Assembly: GCA_016880395.1 (NCBI GenBank)
Contig: JAEHDN010000030.1
Coordinates: forward strand, 1 to 7,412
Direction of reading: 5' to 3'
Origin: Candidatus Eiseniibacteriota bacterium
GTDB lineage: Bacteria > Eisenbacteria > RBG-16-71-46 > SZUA-252
Length of the DNA stretch: 7,412 nt
Under the pieces are notes generated by a model that saw nothing but the letters and a program-made list of their open reading frames with translations, was not told the DNA's origin and searched no databases. Below are positions 1 to 5,918 of the stretch, piece by piece. How positions within the stretch are numbered: the first letter of the stretch is position 1; each line of letters opens with the position of its first letter. A program made the translations under genes and the position numbers.

Positions 1-443
1 CGCGTGAGGGGCGCGAGCCACGGGAAGGGCGCGAGCCGCGGGAAGGCCGCGAGAGCGGTGGCGACGTCCGCGATGGTCGCTCCCACCGCGGAGGCCGGGA
101 TCGGCGGGGACGTGGATCGAGGGAGCCTCACGGCGCCCGAGAGCCGCGCGAGGCGCCAGAGCCTCGCGACGTCACCGAGCCGCGTGAATCGAGCGAGCCG
201 CGCGAGGGGTTCGAGCCTCGCACGCCGCGCGAGCACGAGGAGCCGCGTGAGTATCGTGAGCACGAGGAGCCACGTGTGTACCACGAGCCGCGTGAGCACG
301 AGGAGCCGCGCGACCGCACCGAGCATCAGGAAAGCGGCCCGTCCGGCGGCGAGCACGGCGAGGGCGGCGAACGCCCGGGCGAGCAGAATCTCTCATCGAA
401 TCGTGATCCCTGGGCGGCTTCGCGCTTGCACTCCGATAGCTAG
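1..443 (+). CDS. C-terminal part of an Arg/Glu/Pro-rich low-complexity protein (5' end outside window)
   Basis: An open frame enters from the left edge (first full codon at 3) and runs 146 codons to a TAG at 441. It has no start in the window. The peptide is built from E-P-R-E and E-H-E-E-P-R units, with an R/G/D-rich patch at about residues 20-40 (S-H-R-G-G-R-D-R-R-G-R-G). It ends in an ordinary mixed tail, N-R-D-P-W-A-A-S-R-L-H-S-D-S. I prefer this frame because its repeats vary mainly at third codon positions and it ends directly before a promoter and terminator. The overlapping frame starting at 4 gives a Ser/Ala/Arg-rich peptide with no recognisable feature. Charged Arg-rich tails of this kind occur on RNA helicases, RNases and other RNA-binding proteins, but no catalytic domain is visible, so the function is unknown. 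The segment is almost certainly disordered. Confidence 0.72.
   Translation, partial: REGREPREGREPREGRESGGDVRDGRSHRGGRDRRGRGSREPHGAREPREAPEPRDVTEPRESSEPREGFEPRTPREHEEPREYREHEEPRVYHEPREHEEPRDRTEHQESGPSGGEHGEGGERPGEQNLSSNRDPWAASRLHSDS
6..53 (+). repeat. 18-bp in-frame tandem repeat (E-G-R-E-P-R)
   Basis: Two near-identical 18-bp units, at 6-23 and 24-41, each encode E-G-R-E-P-R. A third, partial unit at 42-53 encodes E-G-R-E and then diverges. The full units differ at two third-codon positions (GAG/GAA and CCA/CCG), so the peptide is preserved. This supports the frame whose first full codon is at 3. Confidence 0.75.
231..314 (+). repeat. Three copies of a ~19-bp in-frame repeat (E-H-E-E-P-R)
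   Basis: GAGCACGAGGAGCC followed by G/A-CG recurs at 231, 258 and 294. Spacings are 27 and 36 bp, both whole codons, so each copy encodes E-H-E-E-P-R in the same frame. The linkers are E-Y-R and V-Y-H-E-P-R. The pattern fits repeat expansion within a disordered coding tail. Unit length, the varying linkers and the coding frame argue against a CRISPR array. Confidence 0.75.
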
Positions 444-454
444 CCCGGTATAAT
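426..454 (+). promoter_or_regulatory. Sigma-70-type promoter (TTGCAC - 17 bp - TATAAT)
   Basis: A perfect TATAAT lies at 449-454, six bases past the upstream stop codon. TTGCAC lies at 426-431, leaving exactly 17 bp between them. Only the TTG of the -35 matches consensus, but an A/T-only hexamer is rare in this G+C-rich DNA. The predicted transcription start is near 461, giving a leader of about 71 nt before the GTG at 532. The -35 lies inside the last codons of the upstream gene. Confidence 0.65.
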
Positions 455-460
455 CCGAGC

Positions 461-526
461 GTCGTCTCGAGACGGGGGAGGAAGGCCCGACAGGGTCTTC
501 CTCCGTTCCTTTTTCTCGGAGACGAC
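461..526 (+). promoter_or_regulatory. Structured 5' leader with an outer inverted repeat enclosing a terminator-like hairpin
   Basis: GTCGTCTC at 461-468 is the exact reverse complement of GAGACGAC at 519-526. With one bulged G at 518, pairing can extend through 469-472 with 514-517. This outer helix encloses the hairpin at 477-504 and would bury GGAG at 518-521, the only plausible Shine-Dalgarno for the GTG at 532. The 5' arm also contains a 12-bp palindrome, CGTCTCGAGACG (463-474), which offers a competing local fold. The arrangement suggests attenuation or ribosome-site masking. It matches no riboswitch class I recognise, and the regulatory role is inferred. Confidence 0.45.
477..516 (+). 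terminator. Intrinsic terminator or attenuator
   Basis: A 12-bp stem pairs 477-488 with 493-504, including one G-T wobble, around the 4-base loop GACA. It is followed by a T-rich run, GTTCCTTTTTCT. This is a textbook Rho-independent terminator. It may end the transcript of the upstream gene, which stops at 443. Because the TATAAT promoter lies before it, it must also be read through for that promoter to express the TPR gene, so it may act as an attenuator. Confidence 0.72.
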
Positions 527-531
527 CGAAC

Positions 532-2199
532 GTGAATGCCCAGAAGCGGGCGCCCCTGGCGGCGCTGATCCTGACCGGATGCCTCGCCATCCCGGCCCTC
601 ACCCCCTCACCGGCGCGCGCCTACTTCTTCTCGCTCCATACTCCCGTTGCGGTGACCTGCCAGATCCAGTCCGAGCTGGCCGAGGCCTCGGGGGACCAGG
701 CGGGCGCGATCGCCTGGGCGGAGTCGCTCACGGTCCTGGACCCCTTCTCCAGCTATGCCGCCTCCCGGGTGGCCGGCCTGTACGAGGACGAGGGCGAGGA
801 CGTGTCGGCGCTTCACTGGGGGGACCGGGCGCTCTCGCTGGACAGCCTGAATGTCGAGGCGGCCATGCTGGTAGGCCGCATGCGGTTACGCTCGGGAGAC
901 GCAGGGCTGGCGGTGCAGGCCCTGACCCCGCCGCTCCGTCAGGTGGGGGCGATTCCGGAGCTCTACGCGCTCCGGGCTCTTGCCCACGAGCTCGACCGCA
1001 ACTACGAGGCGGCCCTGGCCGATCTCAAGCGAACCGATGTGCTCCTGCCCGATTTCGCGTGGATTGCGACCGGGATCCTCAGCCTAGCGCTCGAGGACGG
1101 CCGGCTGGAGGAAGCGTCTTCTGCCCTCCGCCTGGCCCTGGAGCTCAATAGCGACGACGCGCGCACCCTCCGGCTCGGCGTGGCGTTGGCCAGGCGGAAC
1201 GGCGATCCGATCCTCGAGGAGCGTCTCCTCAAGGATCTCGCCGAGGCCGCGGAGCCCAGCCCCGAGGACGTCGCGGGCTATGCCGCCTTCCTGATGCGCG
1301 CGCGGAAGGGGGCAGACCTGAGCCGGCTCTTCGAACGAGCCGAGGCGCAGGGACTGAACCGGCAGGACATCCGTGTCGACGCGGGGCAGGAGCTTCTCCG
1401 CTCCGGCGACTACGCTCAGGCGCTCGAGGCGGTGAAGCCGCTCCGGAGCGACAACCGCGCGGTGCCGATCCGGGCCCGCGCGTATCTGGCCCTTGGAGAG
1501 GAGCACAAGGCTCTCGACGGGTACCGACGGCTCCTGCCCGGACGGACGCTCGTCCGCGAGGAGTCGCTCATCGTGGCCTACCTCGAGATTCGGGTCGGCG
1601 ACCGGAAGGAGGGGATCCGGACGCTGGAAGACGTGCGGTCCCGACCGTTCGAGACGCCTCGTCAGGTGCTTGCCGCGAGCCTGTGCTACTCTCTCCTCGG
1701 CCACCCGGAGGAGGCCCTCGACCTGGTCCGCGAGAGCGCGGCGCGAGGTCTCGAGAGCCCCTCGATCTACGAGGAGCTTGGCTCCGCCGCGACGGTTCTC
1801 GGGGACAGCCTCCTCGCGCAGTGGGCCTGGGAGCGGCTCCGGGGCATGGGCCAGGAGACCTCCGAATGCCTCTTCTTCCTCGCCAGCTCCGAGCTGGGCC
1901 AGGGAGATCGAGCCAAAGCGATGGCCACGCTCTCCCGCTCGATCCAGCTCAATCCCAGGAACGGCCGGGCTCTGCTCCTCATGGGGAAGCTCCGCCATCG
2001 AATGGGGCAGCTCGAGATGGCGCGCGAGGTCCTCATCGAGTCAGCCCGATGCCCCGAGACTATTGCCGATGCAAATCGCGAACTGGCAAAGGTTTGCCGT
2101 TCGCTCCGGCTCGAATCCGAAGCGCGCGAGGCCGAGAGCCGAGCCCGCTCGGGCCGGCCAGCTCCCCCCGCCGGACTGAGCCTTTTCCAGAGACCGTAA
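532..2199 (+). CDS. Exported tetratricopeptide-repeat (TPR) protein
   Basis: This 555-residue protein is predicted to be exported. The N-terminus has basic residues (K5, R6), a hydrophobic stretch at about 9-24, and A-R-A before Y31, a good signal peptidase I site. L-T-G-C at 14-17 could instead be a lipobox, so a periplasmic or lipoprotein form is possible. The rest is alpha-helical with TPR-like pairs, for example around residues 50-115 (Q-A-G-A-I-A-W-A-E-S-L and later S-A-L-H-W-G-D-R-A-L-S-L-D) and near the C-terminus (K-A-M-A-T-L-S-R-S-I-Q-L-N-P, then a G-x-L-x-x-A-R-E-V-L unit). TPRs are protein-interaction scaffolds and no enzymatic domain is seen. The GTG start at 532 is preceded by GGAG at 518-521, and the reading frame before it lies in the leader. 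The sigma factor gene follows after 46 bp, so the two may be co-transcribed. Partners are unknown. Confidence 0.88.
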   Translation: MNAQKRAPLAALILTGCLAIPALTPSPARAYFFSLHTPVAVTCQIQSELAEASGDQAGAIAWAESLTVLDPFSSYAASRVAGLYEDEGEDVSALHWGDRALSLDSLNVEAAMLVGRMRLRSGDAGLAVQALTPPLRQVGAIPELYALRALAHELDRNYEAALADLKRTDVLLPDFAWIATGILSLALEDGRLEEASSALRLALELNSDDARTLRLGVALARRNGDPILEERLLKDLAEAAEPSPEDVAGYAAFLMRARKGADLSRLFERAEAQGLNRQDIRVDAGQELLRSGDYAQALEAVKPLRSDNRAVPIRARAYLALGEEHKALDGYRRLLPGRTLVREESLIVAYLEIRVGDRKEGIRTLEDVRSRPFETPRQVLAASLCYSLLGHPEEALDLVRESAARGLESPSIYEELGSAATVLGDSLLAQWAWERLRGMGQETSECLFFLASSELGQGDRAKAMATLSRSIQLNPRNGRALLLMGKLRHRMGQLEMAREVLIESARCPETIADANRELAKVCRSLRLESEAREAESRARSGRPAPPAGLSLFQRP

Positions 2200-2217
2200 C
2201 CCCTCCCGAACGCGTCC

Positions 2218-2258
2218 GGAACTCCGCTCCGCGGCTCGGTGTAGCATGAGCACGGAGA
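2218..2258 (+). promoter_or_regulatory. Possible ECF-type promoter and alternative ribosome site for the sigma gene
   Basis: GGAACT at 2218-2223 resembles the -35 recognised by many ECF sigma factors. TGTAGC follows 16 bp later (2240-2245), where a -10 would lie. A start from it would fall near 2252, inside the first codons of the ATG-2246 reading. GGAGA at 2254-2258 is a good Shine-Dalgarno for an in-frame GTG at 2267, whereas the ATG at 2246 has none. Short matches like GGAAC are common in this window, so this is a weak call. Confidence 0.22.
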
Positions 2259-2890
2259 ACGATGACGTGCCCCTCGAGCCCCTTCGTTTGAAAAAGCTCG
2301 ACTTTGCCGAGCTCAGCGATGAAGACGTCATGGAGCGCTGTGCGATGGGCTCCGAGGCGGCTTTCCGCACGCTCGTGCAGCGGTACCGCACGCGGATCAT
2401 GAACCTGGTCTGCCGCTTCATCAACGACCGGGACCGCGCGGAGGAGATCAGCCAGGAAGTATTCCTGAGGGTCTTCCGCAACCGCGAGCGCTACAGGAAG
2501 AGCGGCAAGTTCTCCACGTGGATCTTCACCATTGCGGTGAATCTCACGAAGAACGAGATCCGAAGCCGCGTTCGTCACCGCGGCACGTTCAGTCTGGATG
2601 CGATGGAGGAGGAATCGAGTGGCCAGGGCGTCACGTTCCCCGACGCCAAACCGCTCCCCGATGAAGACCTGAACGCCCACGAGATCGGGCAGAAGGTCGC
2701 CGAGGCGCTCCGCAAGATCCCCGCTCGCTACCGCGAGGCGGTGGTGCTTCGAGATGTCGAGGGGCTCAGCTACGAGGAGGTAGGGCAGATTCTCCGCATT
2801 CCGGGCGGCACGGTTCGCTCGCGCATCAACCGCGCCCGGCTCATGCTGAAGGAGCGGCTCAAACCGTACCTCACCCTGGAGGATGTATGA
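2246..2890 (+). CDS. RNA polymerase sigma factor, ECF (RpoE-like, sigma-70 family)
   Basis: A 214-residue ECF sigma factor that would direct RNA polymerase to a stress or envelope regulon. Sigma region 2 spans about residues 38-107: the core-binding part contains D-R-D-R-A-E-E-I-S-Q-E-V-F (61-73), and the -10-recognition helix contains F-S-T-W-I-F-T-I-A-V-N (89-99). A variable acidic linker (about 118-148) replaces region 3. Region 4 spans about 150-205, with the helix-turn-helix L-S-Y-E-E-V-G-Q-I-L-R-I-P-G-G-T-V-R-S-R (174-193) for -35 binding. Length and order are normal for the family. The first 22 residues are a poorly conserved extension. GTG at 2267 (207 residues) is an alternative start with a better ribosome site. 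The stop overlaps the anti-sigma start (ATGA), as expected for a sigma/anti-sigma pair. The exact ECF subgroup cannot be assigned by eye. Confidence 0.95.
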   Translation: MSTENDDVPLEPLRLKKLDFAELSDEDVMERCAMGSEAAFRTLVQRYRTRIMNLVCRFINDRDRAEEISQEVFLRVFRNRERYRKSGKFSTWIFTIAVNLTKNEIRSRVRHRGTFSLDAMEEESSGQGVTFPDAKPLPDEDLNAHEIGQKVAEALRKIPARYREAVVLRDVEGLSYEEVGQILRIPGGTVRSRINRARLMLKERLKPYLTLEDV

Positions 2891-3588
2891 ACTGCCGGTC
2901 CGCTGAATCGCTCTTCTCCGCGTTCCTCGAGGACGAGCTGAACCAGAAGGAGCGCCGCTTCCTCGAGTCGCACCTCATGTCCTGCCGCCGATGCTCGGCC
3001 TCGATGCGCGAGTTCAAGACCTCGATCGATCTGTGCGGCGTCCTTCCGAACGTGGACACGAGCCCTCACTTCGAAGACGACCTGATGGCGCGTATCCGCT
3101 CGGGCGAGGGGCTTCGCCCTTCGGTCATCGAGTGGCTGCGCGGCCTCGTCACGATCGAGCACGTGCGTCCGTTCGCCCTGGCCGGCGCTGGAGCGTCGGC
3201 CGTGCTGGTCGCGTTCTTCGTCATGCACCCGATGTCCGACCGCGACGCCTCGAAGATCGCCGCCCGGTCGACGCCCGTGAGCCAGGACGCTCCCTCGACG
3301 ACCGCCTCCAGCGGAGATGCGACCATCGCGTCCAGTCCCGCTGCGGAACCGGTTGCTCCGGCCGCCACGTCCGGCTCGGCCGCCTCCTCTCCGGGCTACG
3401 CCTGGGTGGAGCGCAGCGTCCGGGCCTCGAGCATTCCGGACACCACCGTTCCCAATCCGGGATCCCGCTACGAAGACGAGTACATCACCGACCAGTTCTT
3501 CCTCGAGCGGGGTCTCGATGGAAGCAGCAATCCGACCGTCACTCCGGTCTCGGGTCGCCCGTCGGATGACGTCTACATCACGTTCTAG
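2887..3588 (+). CDS. Membrane-anchored zinc-binding (ZAS/zf-HC2) anti-sigma factor
   Basis: A 233-residue protein predicted to sequester the sigma factor encoded just upstream. The cytoplasmic N-terminus carries the ZAS zinc motif: C3, then H29-x3-C33-x2-C36. One transmembrane helix lies at about 95-114 (P-F-A-L-A-G-A-G-A-S-A-V-L-V-A-F-F-V-M-H). The remaining ~115 residues would be extracytoplasmic: a Ser/Ala/Thr/Pro-rich linker (about 125-168), then a more complex tail that ends D-D-V-Y-I-T-F. D-E-Y-I-T (197-201) and D-V-Y-I-T (228-232) form a small internal repeat. GGAGG at 2878-2882 precedes the ATG, which overlaps the sigma stop by 4 nt, so translation is probably coupled. The 3' end overlaps the next gene by 23 nt. 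The family role as an anti-sigma factor is well established; the signal that releases this one is not visible in the sequence. Confidence 0.9.
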   Translation: MNCRSAESLFSAFLEDELNQKERRFLESHLMSCRRCSASMREFKTSIDLCGVLPNVDTSPHFEDDLMARIRSGEGLRPSVIEWLRGLVTIEHVRPFALAGAGASAVLVAFFVMHPMSDRDASKIAARSTPVSQDAPSTTASSGDATIASSPAAEPVAPAATSGSAASSPGYAWVERSVRASSIPDTTVPNPGSRYEDEYITDQFFLERGLDGSSNPTVTPVSGRPSDDVYITF

Positions 3589-4795
3589 GGTCCCCCCCCT
3601 CCTCGCCCGGCTCGCGCCGGGCGCCCGGGGGCTCGCGGTCTCCCTGGCCCTCCTCTGCGGGCCGGGCGCGGGCGAGTCCCGCGCGCTCCCACGCCCCGTC
3701 GCGTTCCACTCCGACCAGACGTCCATCCTCGGCGTCGTGGACTCCATCCAGGCCAGCATCGTGACCGTGGTCGGCTATCCGCCTCCCGAGACGGGCGCGC
3801 GGCCGACGGGCAAGCGCCGCCGCCTCATCGGGTCCGCGGTCGCGACGGCTCCGGATCGCATCATCGCGTCGGCGAGCGTGGCCATCCCCGGGGGCAGCGT
3901 GCGCGTGCTCCTCGGGAATGGCGTGGAGCGCCCGGCGATCCTTCGGGGCGTCGATCGCCAGTCCAACATCGCCCTCTTCCAGGTCGAGGGCGCCACACTT
4001 CTGCCGCTCCGCGCCGCGTCGCCGCAGTCGCCCGCCGTCGGATCGCGGGTCGCGGTCGTCTCGAACGTCGGCATCACGCACCCGCAGGCCGCGATCGGCC
4101 AGATCGTGGGCCGAGGCGAGCGCGTCGACGAGTACAGGGGTGGGGACATCTTCGAGATCGTGGCCCCGACCTATCCGGGGTCGACCGGAGCCGCCATCCT
4201 GAACGAGGACGGGGAGTGGATCGCCCTGGTCGTCGGCCGGGCCGCTCCGAGCCGCAGCGACGCGTCCCAGGTCGGCCTCGACGATGGCGACCCGATGCCC
4301 CAGCCGAGCAGCGTGCTCATCGCGCTTCCGGTGGACCAGGTGGCCTACATCACGAAGGAGCTCGAGACCTACGGCAGCGTGCGGCGTGGATTTCTGGGCA
4401 TCCAGTTCCGGCGCGGCCCAGCTTCGCCATCCGACTCGCTCGGCGTGCTGGTGATGAACGTCGTGGCCGGGAGTCCGGCGGACTCCGCCGGCGTCCGCAC
4501 TGGCGACCGGATCCTCGCCGTGGACGGCCAGGAGGCCCACACCGCCGACGATCTCACCTCGATCGTCCGCGCGATGCGCCCCGGCGACGAGGTGGAGCTG
4601 ACCGTGCTGCGCCGCGACGAGATCTTCCCGATCCACGCGGTGCTGGGCGCCGCGTTCTCGAACCCGCCGGTCGGGCCGCATCCCTCGCGCGAGGACGAGA
4701 TCCGCCGCATGAAGGAGGACCTGAACCGCCTCGAGCTGGAGAAGCGCCAGCTCGAGCAGCGCATGCGATCCCTCGAGGGCTCCTCGGCCCGCTGA
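3566..4795 (+). CDS. Exported HtrA/DegS-like pseudoprotease with PDZ domain and C-terminal coiled coil
   Basis: This 409-residue protein has an N-terminal signal peptide (basic residues, hydrophobic 22-31, likely cleavage after about 36-40). A trypsin-like HtrA domain covers about 52-262, a PDZ domain 273-361 (carboxylate loop G-F-L-G-I at 275-279; later G-V-R-T-G-D-R-I-L-A-V-D-G), and a Glu/Lys/Leu-rich coiled coil 375-405. Aligned by eye to DegP/DegS, all three catalytic positions differ. The His in T-N-x-H-V is S104 (A-S-A-S-V), the Asp in x-D-I-A-L is N134 (Q-S-N-I-A-L), and the Ser in G-N-S-G-G is T207 (G-S-T-G-A). Proteolysis is therefore unlikely and a sensor, chaperone or scaffold role is inferred. 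The frame is open further upstream, to an ATG at 3317, but that part overlaps the anti-sigma gene and looks non-coding. ATG 3566 directly precedes the signal peptide and overlaps the anti-sigma end by 23 nt. No clear Shine-Dalgarno is seen, which fits translational coupling. Confidence 0.85.
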   Translation: MTSTSRSRVPPLLARLAPGARGLAVSLALLCGPGAGESRALPRPVAFHSDQTSILGVVDSIQASIVTVVGYPPPETGARPTGKRRRLIGSAVATAPDRIIASASVAIPGGSVRVLLGNGVERPAILRGVDRQSNIALFQVEGATLLPLRAASPQSPAVGSRVAVVSNVGITHPQAAIGQIVGRGERVDEYRGGDIFEIVAPTYPGSTGAAILNEDGEWIALVVGRAAPSRSDASQVGLDDGDPMPQPSSVLIALPVDQVAYITKELETYGSVRRGFLGIQFRRGPASPSDSLGVLVMNVVAGSPADSAGVRTGDRILAVDGQEAHTADDLTSIVRAMRPGDEVELTVLRRDEIFPIHAVLGAAFSNPPVGPHPSREDEIRRMKEDLNRLELEKRQLEQRMRSLEGSSAR

Positions 4796-4864
4796 CGCGA
4801 GCCCTCCGGCCGCGTCGCATCTCCTCAGACCCTCCGGCGCTGGCCGCACCCGCCGGGTCTGTGC

Positions 4865-4870
4865 TAGCCT
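4865..4870 (+). promoter_or_regulatory. Candidate -10 element giving a nearly leaderless transcript
   Basis: In the 85-bp gap after the pseudoprotease gene, TGTGCTAGCCT (4860-4870) resembles an extended -10, with TAGCCT as the hexamer. The predicted start lies at about 4877-4879, two to four bases before the ATG at 4881. That ATG has no Shine-Dalgarno, which fits leaderless translation. No convincing -35 is present. The gap also holds a 9-bp direct repeat, CCCTCCGGC (4802 and 4830), and a short palindrome, ACCCGCCGGGT (4848-4858). No terminator hairpin with a T-tract is seen. Confidence 0.35.
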
Positions 4871-4880
4871 GCGCGCCACG

Positions 4881-5918
4881 ATGCGGCGTCGGCGTTCCGC
4901 TTCTTCCCGATCCGGACCAGGCCGCGCGGCGCGCGCCGCGGCCCTCGCGATCGCCCTGGCCGCGACGGCCCTCCCGTCCGGGTGCGGGCGCCGGCCCTTC
5001 GCCGAGGGATCCAGCCGCGATCTTACGATCATCACCGACCTGCCGCCGAATTCGCCCGAGGTCCTGGTCCTCCGCGCCATCGTGGAGCGCGAGGCGCTCC
5101 GGATCGACCAGGAGCGAGCCTACGTCGTGCAGCTCGCGCGGCCCGACGACGCGCGCGCCTATCGCGGCGTGAATGTGATCGTCGCGGGCTTCGGTCCCGC
5201 GGAGCGCATTCCATCGCACGCGTCCCTCCTGCGCGAGGCGTGGAGGAGGCAGGCGGGGTCGGGGCGGCCAGAGGCGTTCGTGCCGGACGCGTGGGCCCGC
5301 GGGCAGGCCGCGGGCATCGTCTGGACCGAGGATCGCGCGAGCTGGCTGCCCACGGTCACGGAGGCTCAGAACCGGATCTTCCTCGAGCTGGATCGCACGA
5401 CGTTCGCCGCGGTGCGCGAGCGCGTGGGAGCGATCCCGCGCGATCCCGCCGCGGAGCGTATGCTCGCCGACTCGCTCGGCTTCACGCTCCGGGTCCCGCG
5501 CGGCTGGCGGGTCCTCGCGCGGCGCGACTCGGCGGCCGCGCTCCTCCTCGAGGACGGACCGCCCGCTCGTCTCCTGCGCGTGCGGCGGATCGAGGCCGCG
5601 GGCACCGCGCTCACGGCGTCGACGGCCGTGGACCGCGCGTCGCGCGACCGGTTGGCCCGCCTCTTCCGTCCCGACGAGCGCACGCTCGAGCTGATCGAGC
5701 CCACGCTCGTGCCGGACGAGATGGCGGGAGTCGTGCGTCAGATGCACGGGCGATGGGAGGACGAACGCGTGAGCGCGGCCGGACCGTTCCGCTATTACGT
5801 GGTCGGCCGCGGGCCGGCGCGCTACGAGATCGATCTCGCGGTGTTCGCCCCCGGCCGTCCCAAGCTCCCGTACCTCCGCGAGCTCCAGGCGATCGCGGAG
5901 ACGATCGGCTCACCGTGA
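4881..5918 (+). CDS. DUF4837-like lipoprotein
   Basis: A 345-residue protein of unknown function. The N-terminus is arginine-rich (R2-R5, R10, R15, R18), then a hydrophobic A/L stretch (19-31) and P-S-G-C with Cys at 35. This suggests a lipoprotein, although Pro at the -3 position is unusual. Two halves resemble the DUF4837 pattern as I remember it. The first runs about 45-110 (D-L-T-I-I-T-D-L, ending Y-R-G-V-N-V-I-V-A-G-F). The second begins with D-S-L-G-F-T-L-R-V-P-R-G-W (197-209). The last 56 residues match best: G-R-W-E, then A-G-P-F-R-Y-Y, A-V-F-A-P-G, and Y-L-R-E-L-Q-A-I. DUF4837 proteins are mainly known from Bacteroidota and their relatives, and their function is unknown. The ATG at 4881 is the first after the intergenic gap. 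The stop overlaps the aroB start (GTGA). The link to shikimate synthesis is positional only. Membership is by eye and needs a profile search. Confidence 0.68.
   Translation: MRRRRSASSRSGPGRAARAAALAIALAATALPSGCGRRPFAEGSSRDLTIITDLPPNSPEVLVLRAIVEREALRIDQERAYVVQLARPDDARAYRGVNVIVAGFGPAERIPSHASLLREAWRRQAGSGRPEAFVPDAWARGQAAGIVWTEDRASWLPTVTEAQNRIFLELDRTTFAAVRERVGAIPRDPAAERMLADSLGFTLRVPRGWRVLARRDSAAALLLEDGPPARLLRVRRIEAAGTALTASTAVDRASRDRLARLFRPDERTLELIEPTLVPDEMAGVVRQMHGRWEDERVSAAGPFRYYVVGRGPARYEIDLAVFAPGRPKLPYLRELQAIAETIGSP

Noticed and set aside
1..320. CRISPR array or intergenic repeat cluster
   Set aside because: The repeats are 18-19 bp with variable, codon-multiple linkers and synonymous changes, so they belong to a coding tail.
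1084..1998. 304-codon open frame on the - strand
   Set aside because: It is antisense to the TPR protein gene, which has a signal peptide and repeats; the antisense product shows nothing recognisable.
3317..3565. N-terminal extension of the pseudoprotease frame
   Set aside because: This stretch lies fully inside the anti-sigma gene and encodes a Pro/Arg/Ser-rich peptide, while a signal peptide begins right after ATG 3566.
4802..4838. 9-bp direct repeat CCCTCCGGC in the 85-bp gap
   Set aside because: It is too short and G+C-rich to stand out from chance in this window, and no flanking structure supports a binding site.
3578..5080. 500-codon open frame on the - strand
   Set aside because: It lies opposite the pseudoprotease and DUF4837-like genes. 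Its product is an Arg/Ala/Gly/Asp-rich string without domains, as expected for the antisense of G+C-rich coding DNA.
4554..5747. 397-codon open frame on the - strand
   Set aside because: It overlaps two supported genes, has no recognisable motif and a composition typical of a shadow frame.
4982..5914. N-terminal extension of the aroB frame
   Set aside because: It lies under the DUF4837-like gene and is Arg/Ala/Gly-rich without motifs. AroB-like sequence begins at the GTG at 5915, giving the usual family length.
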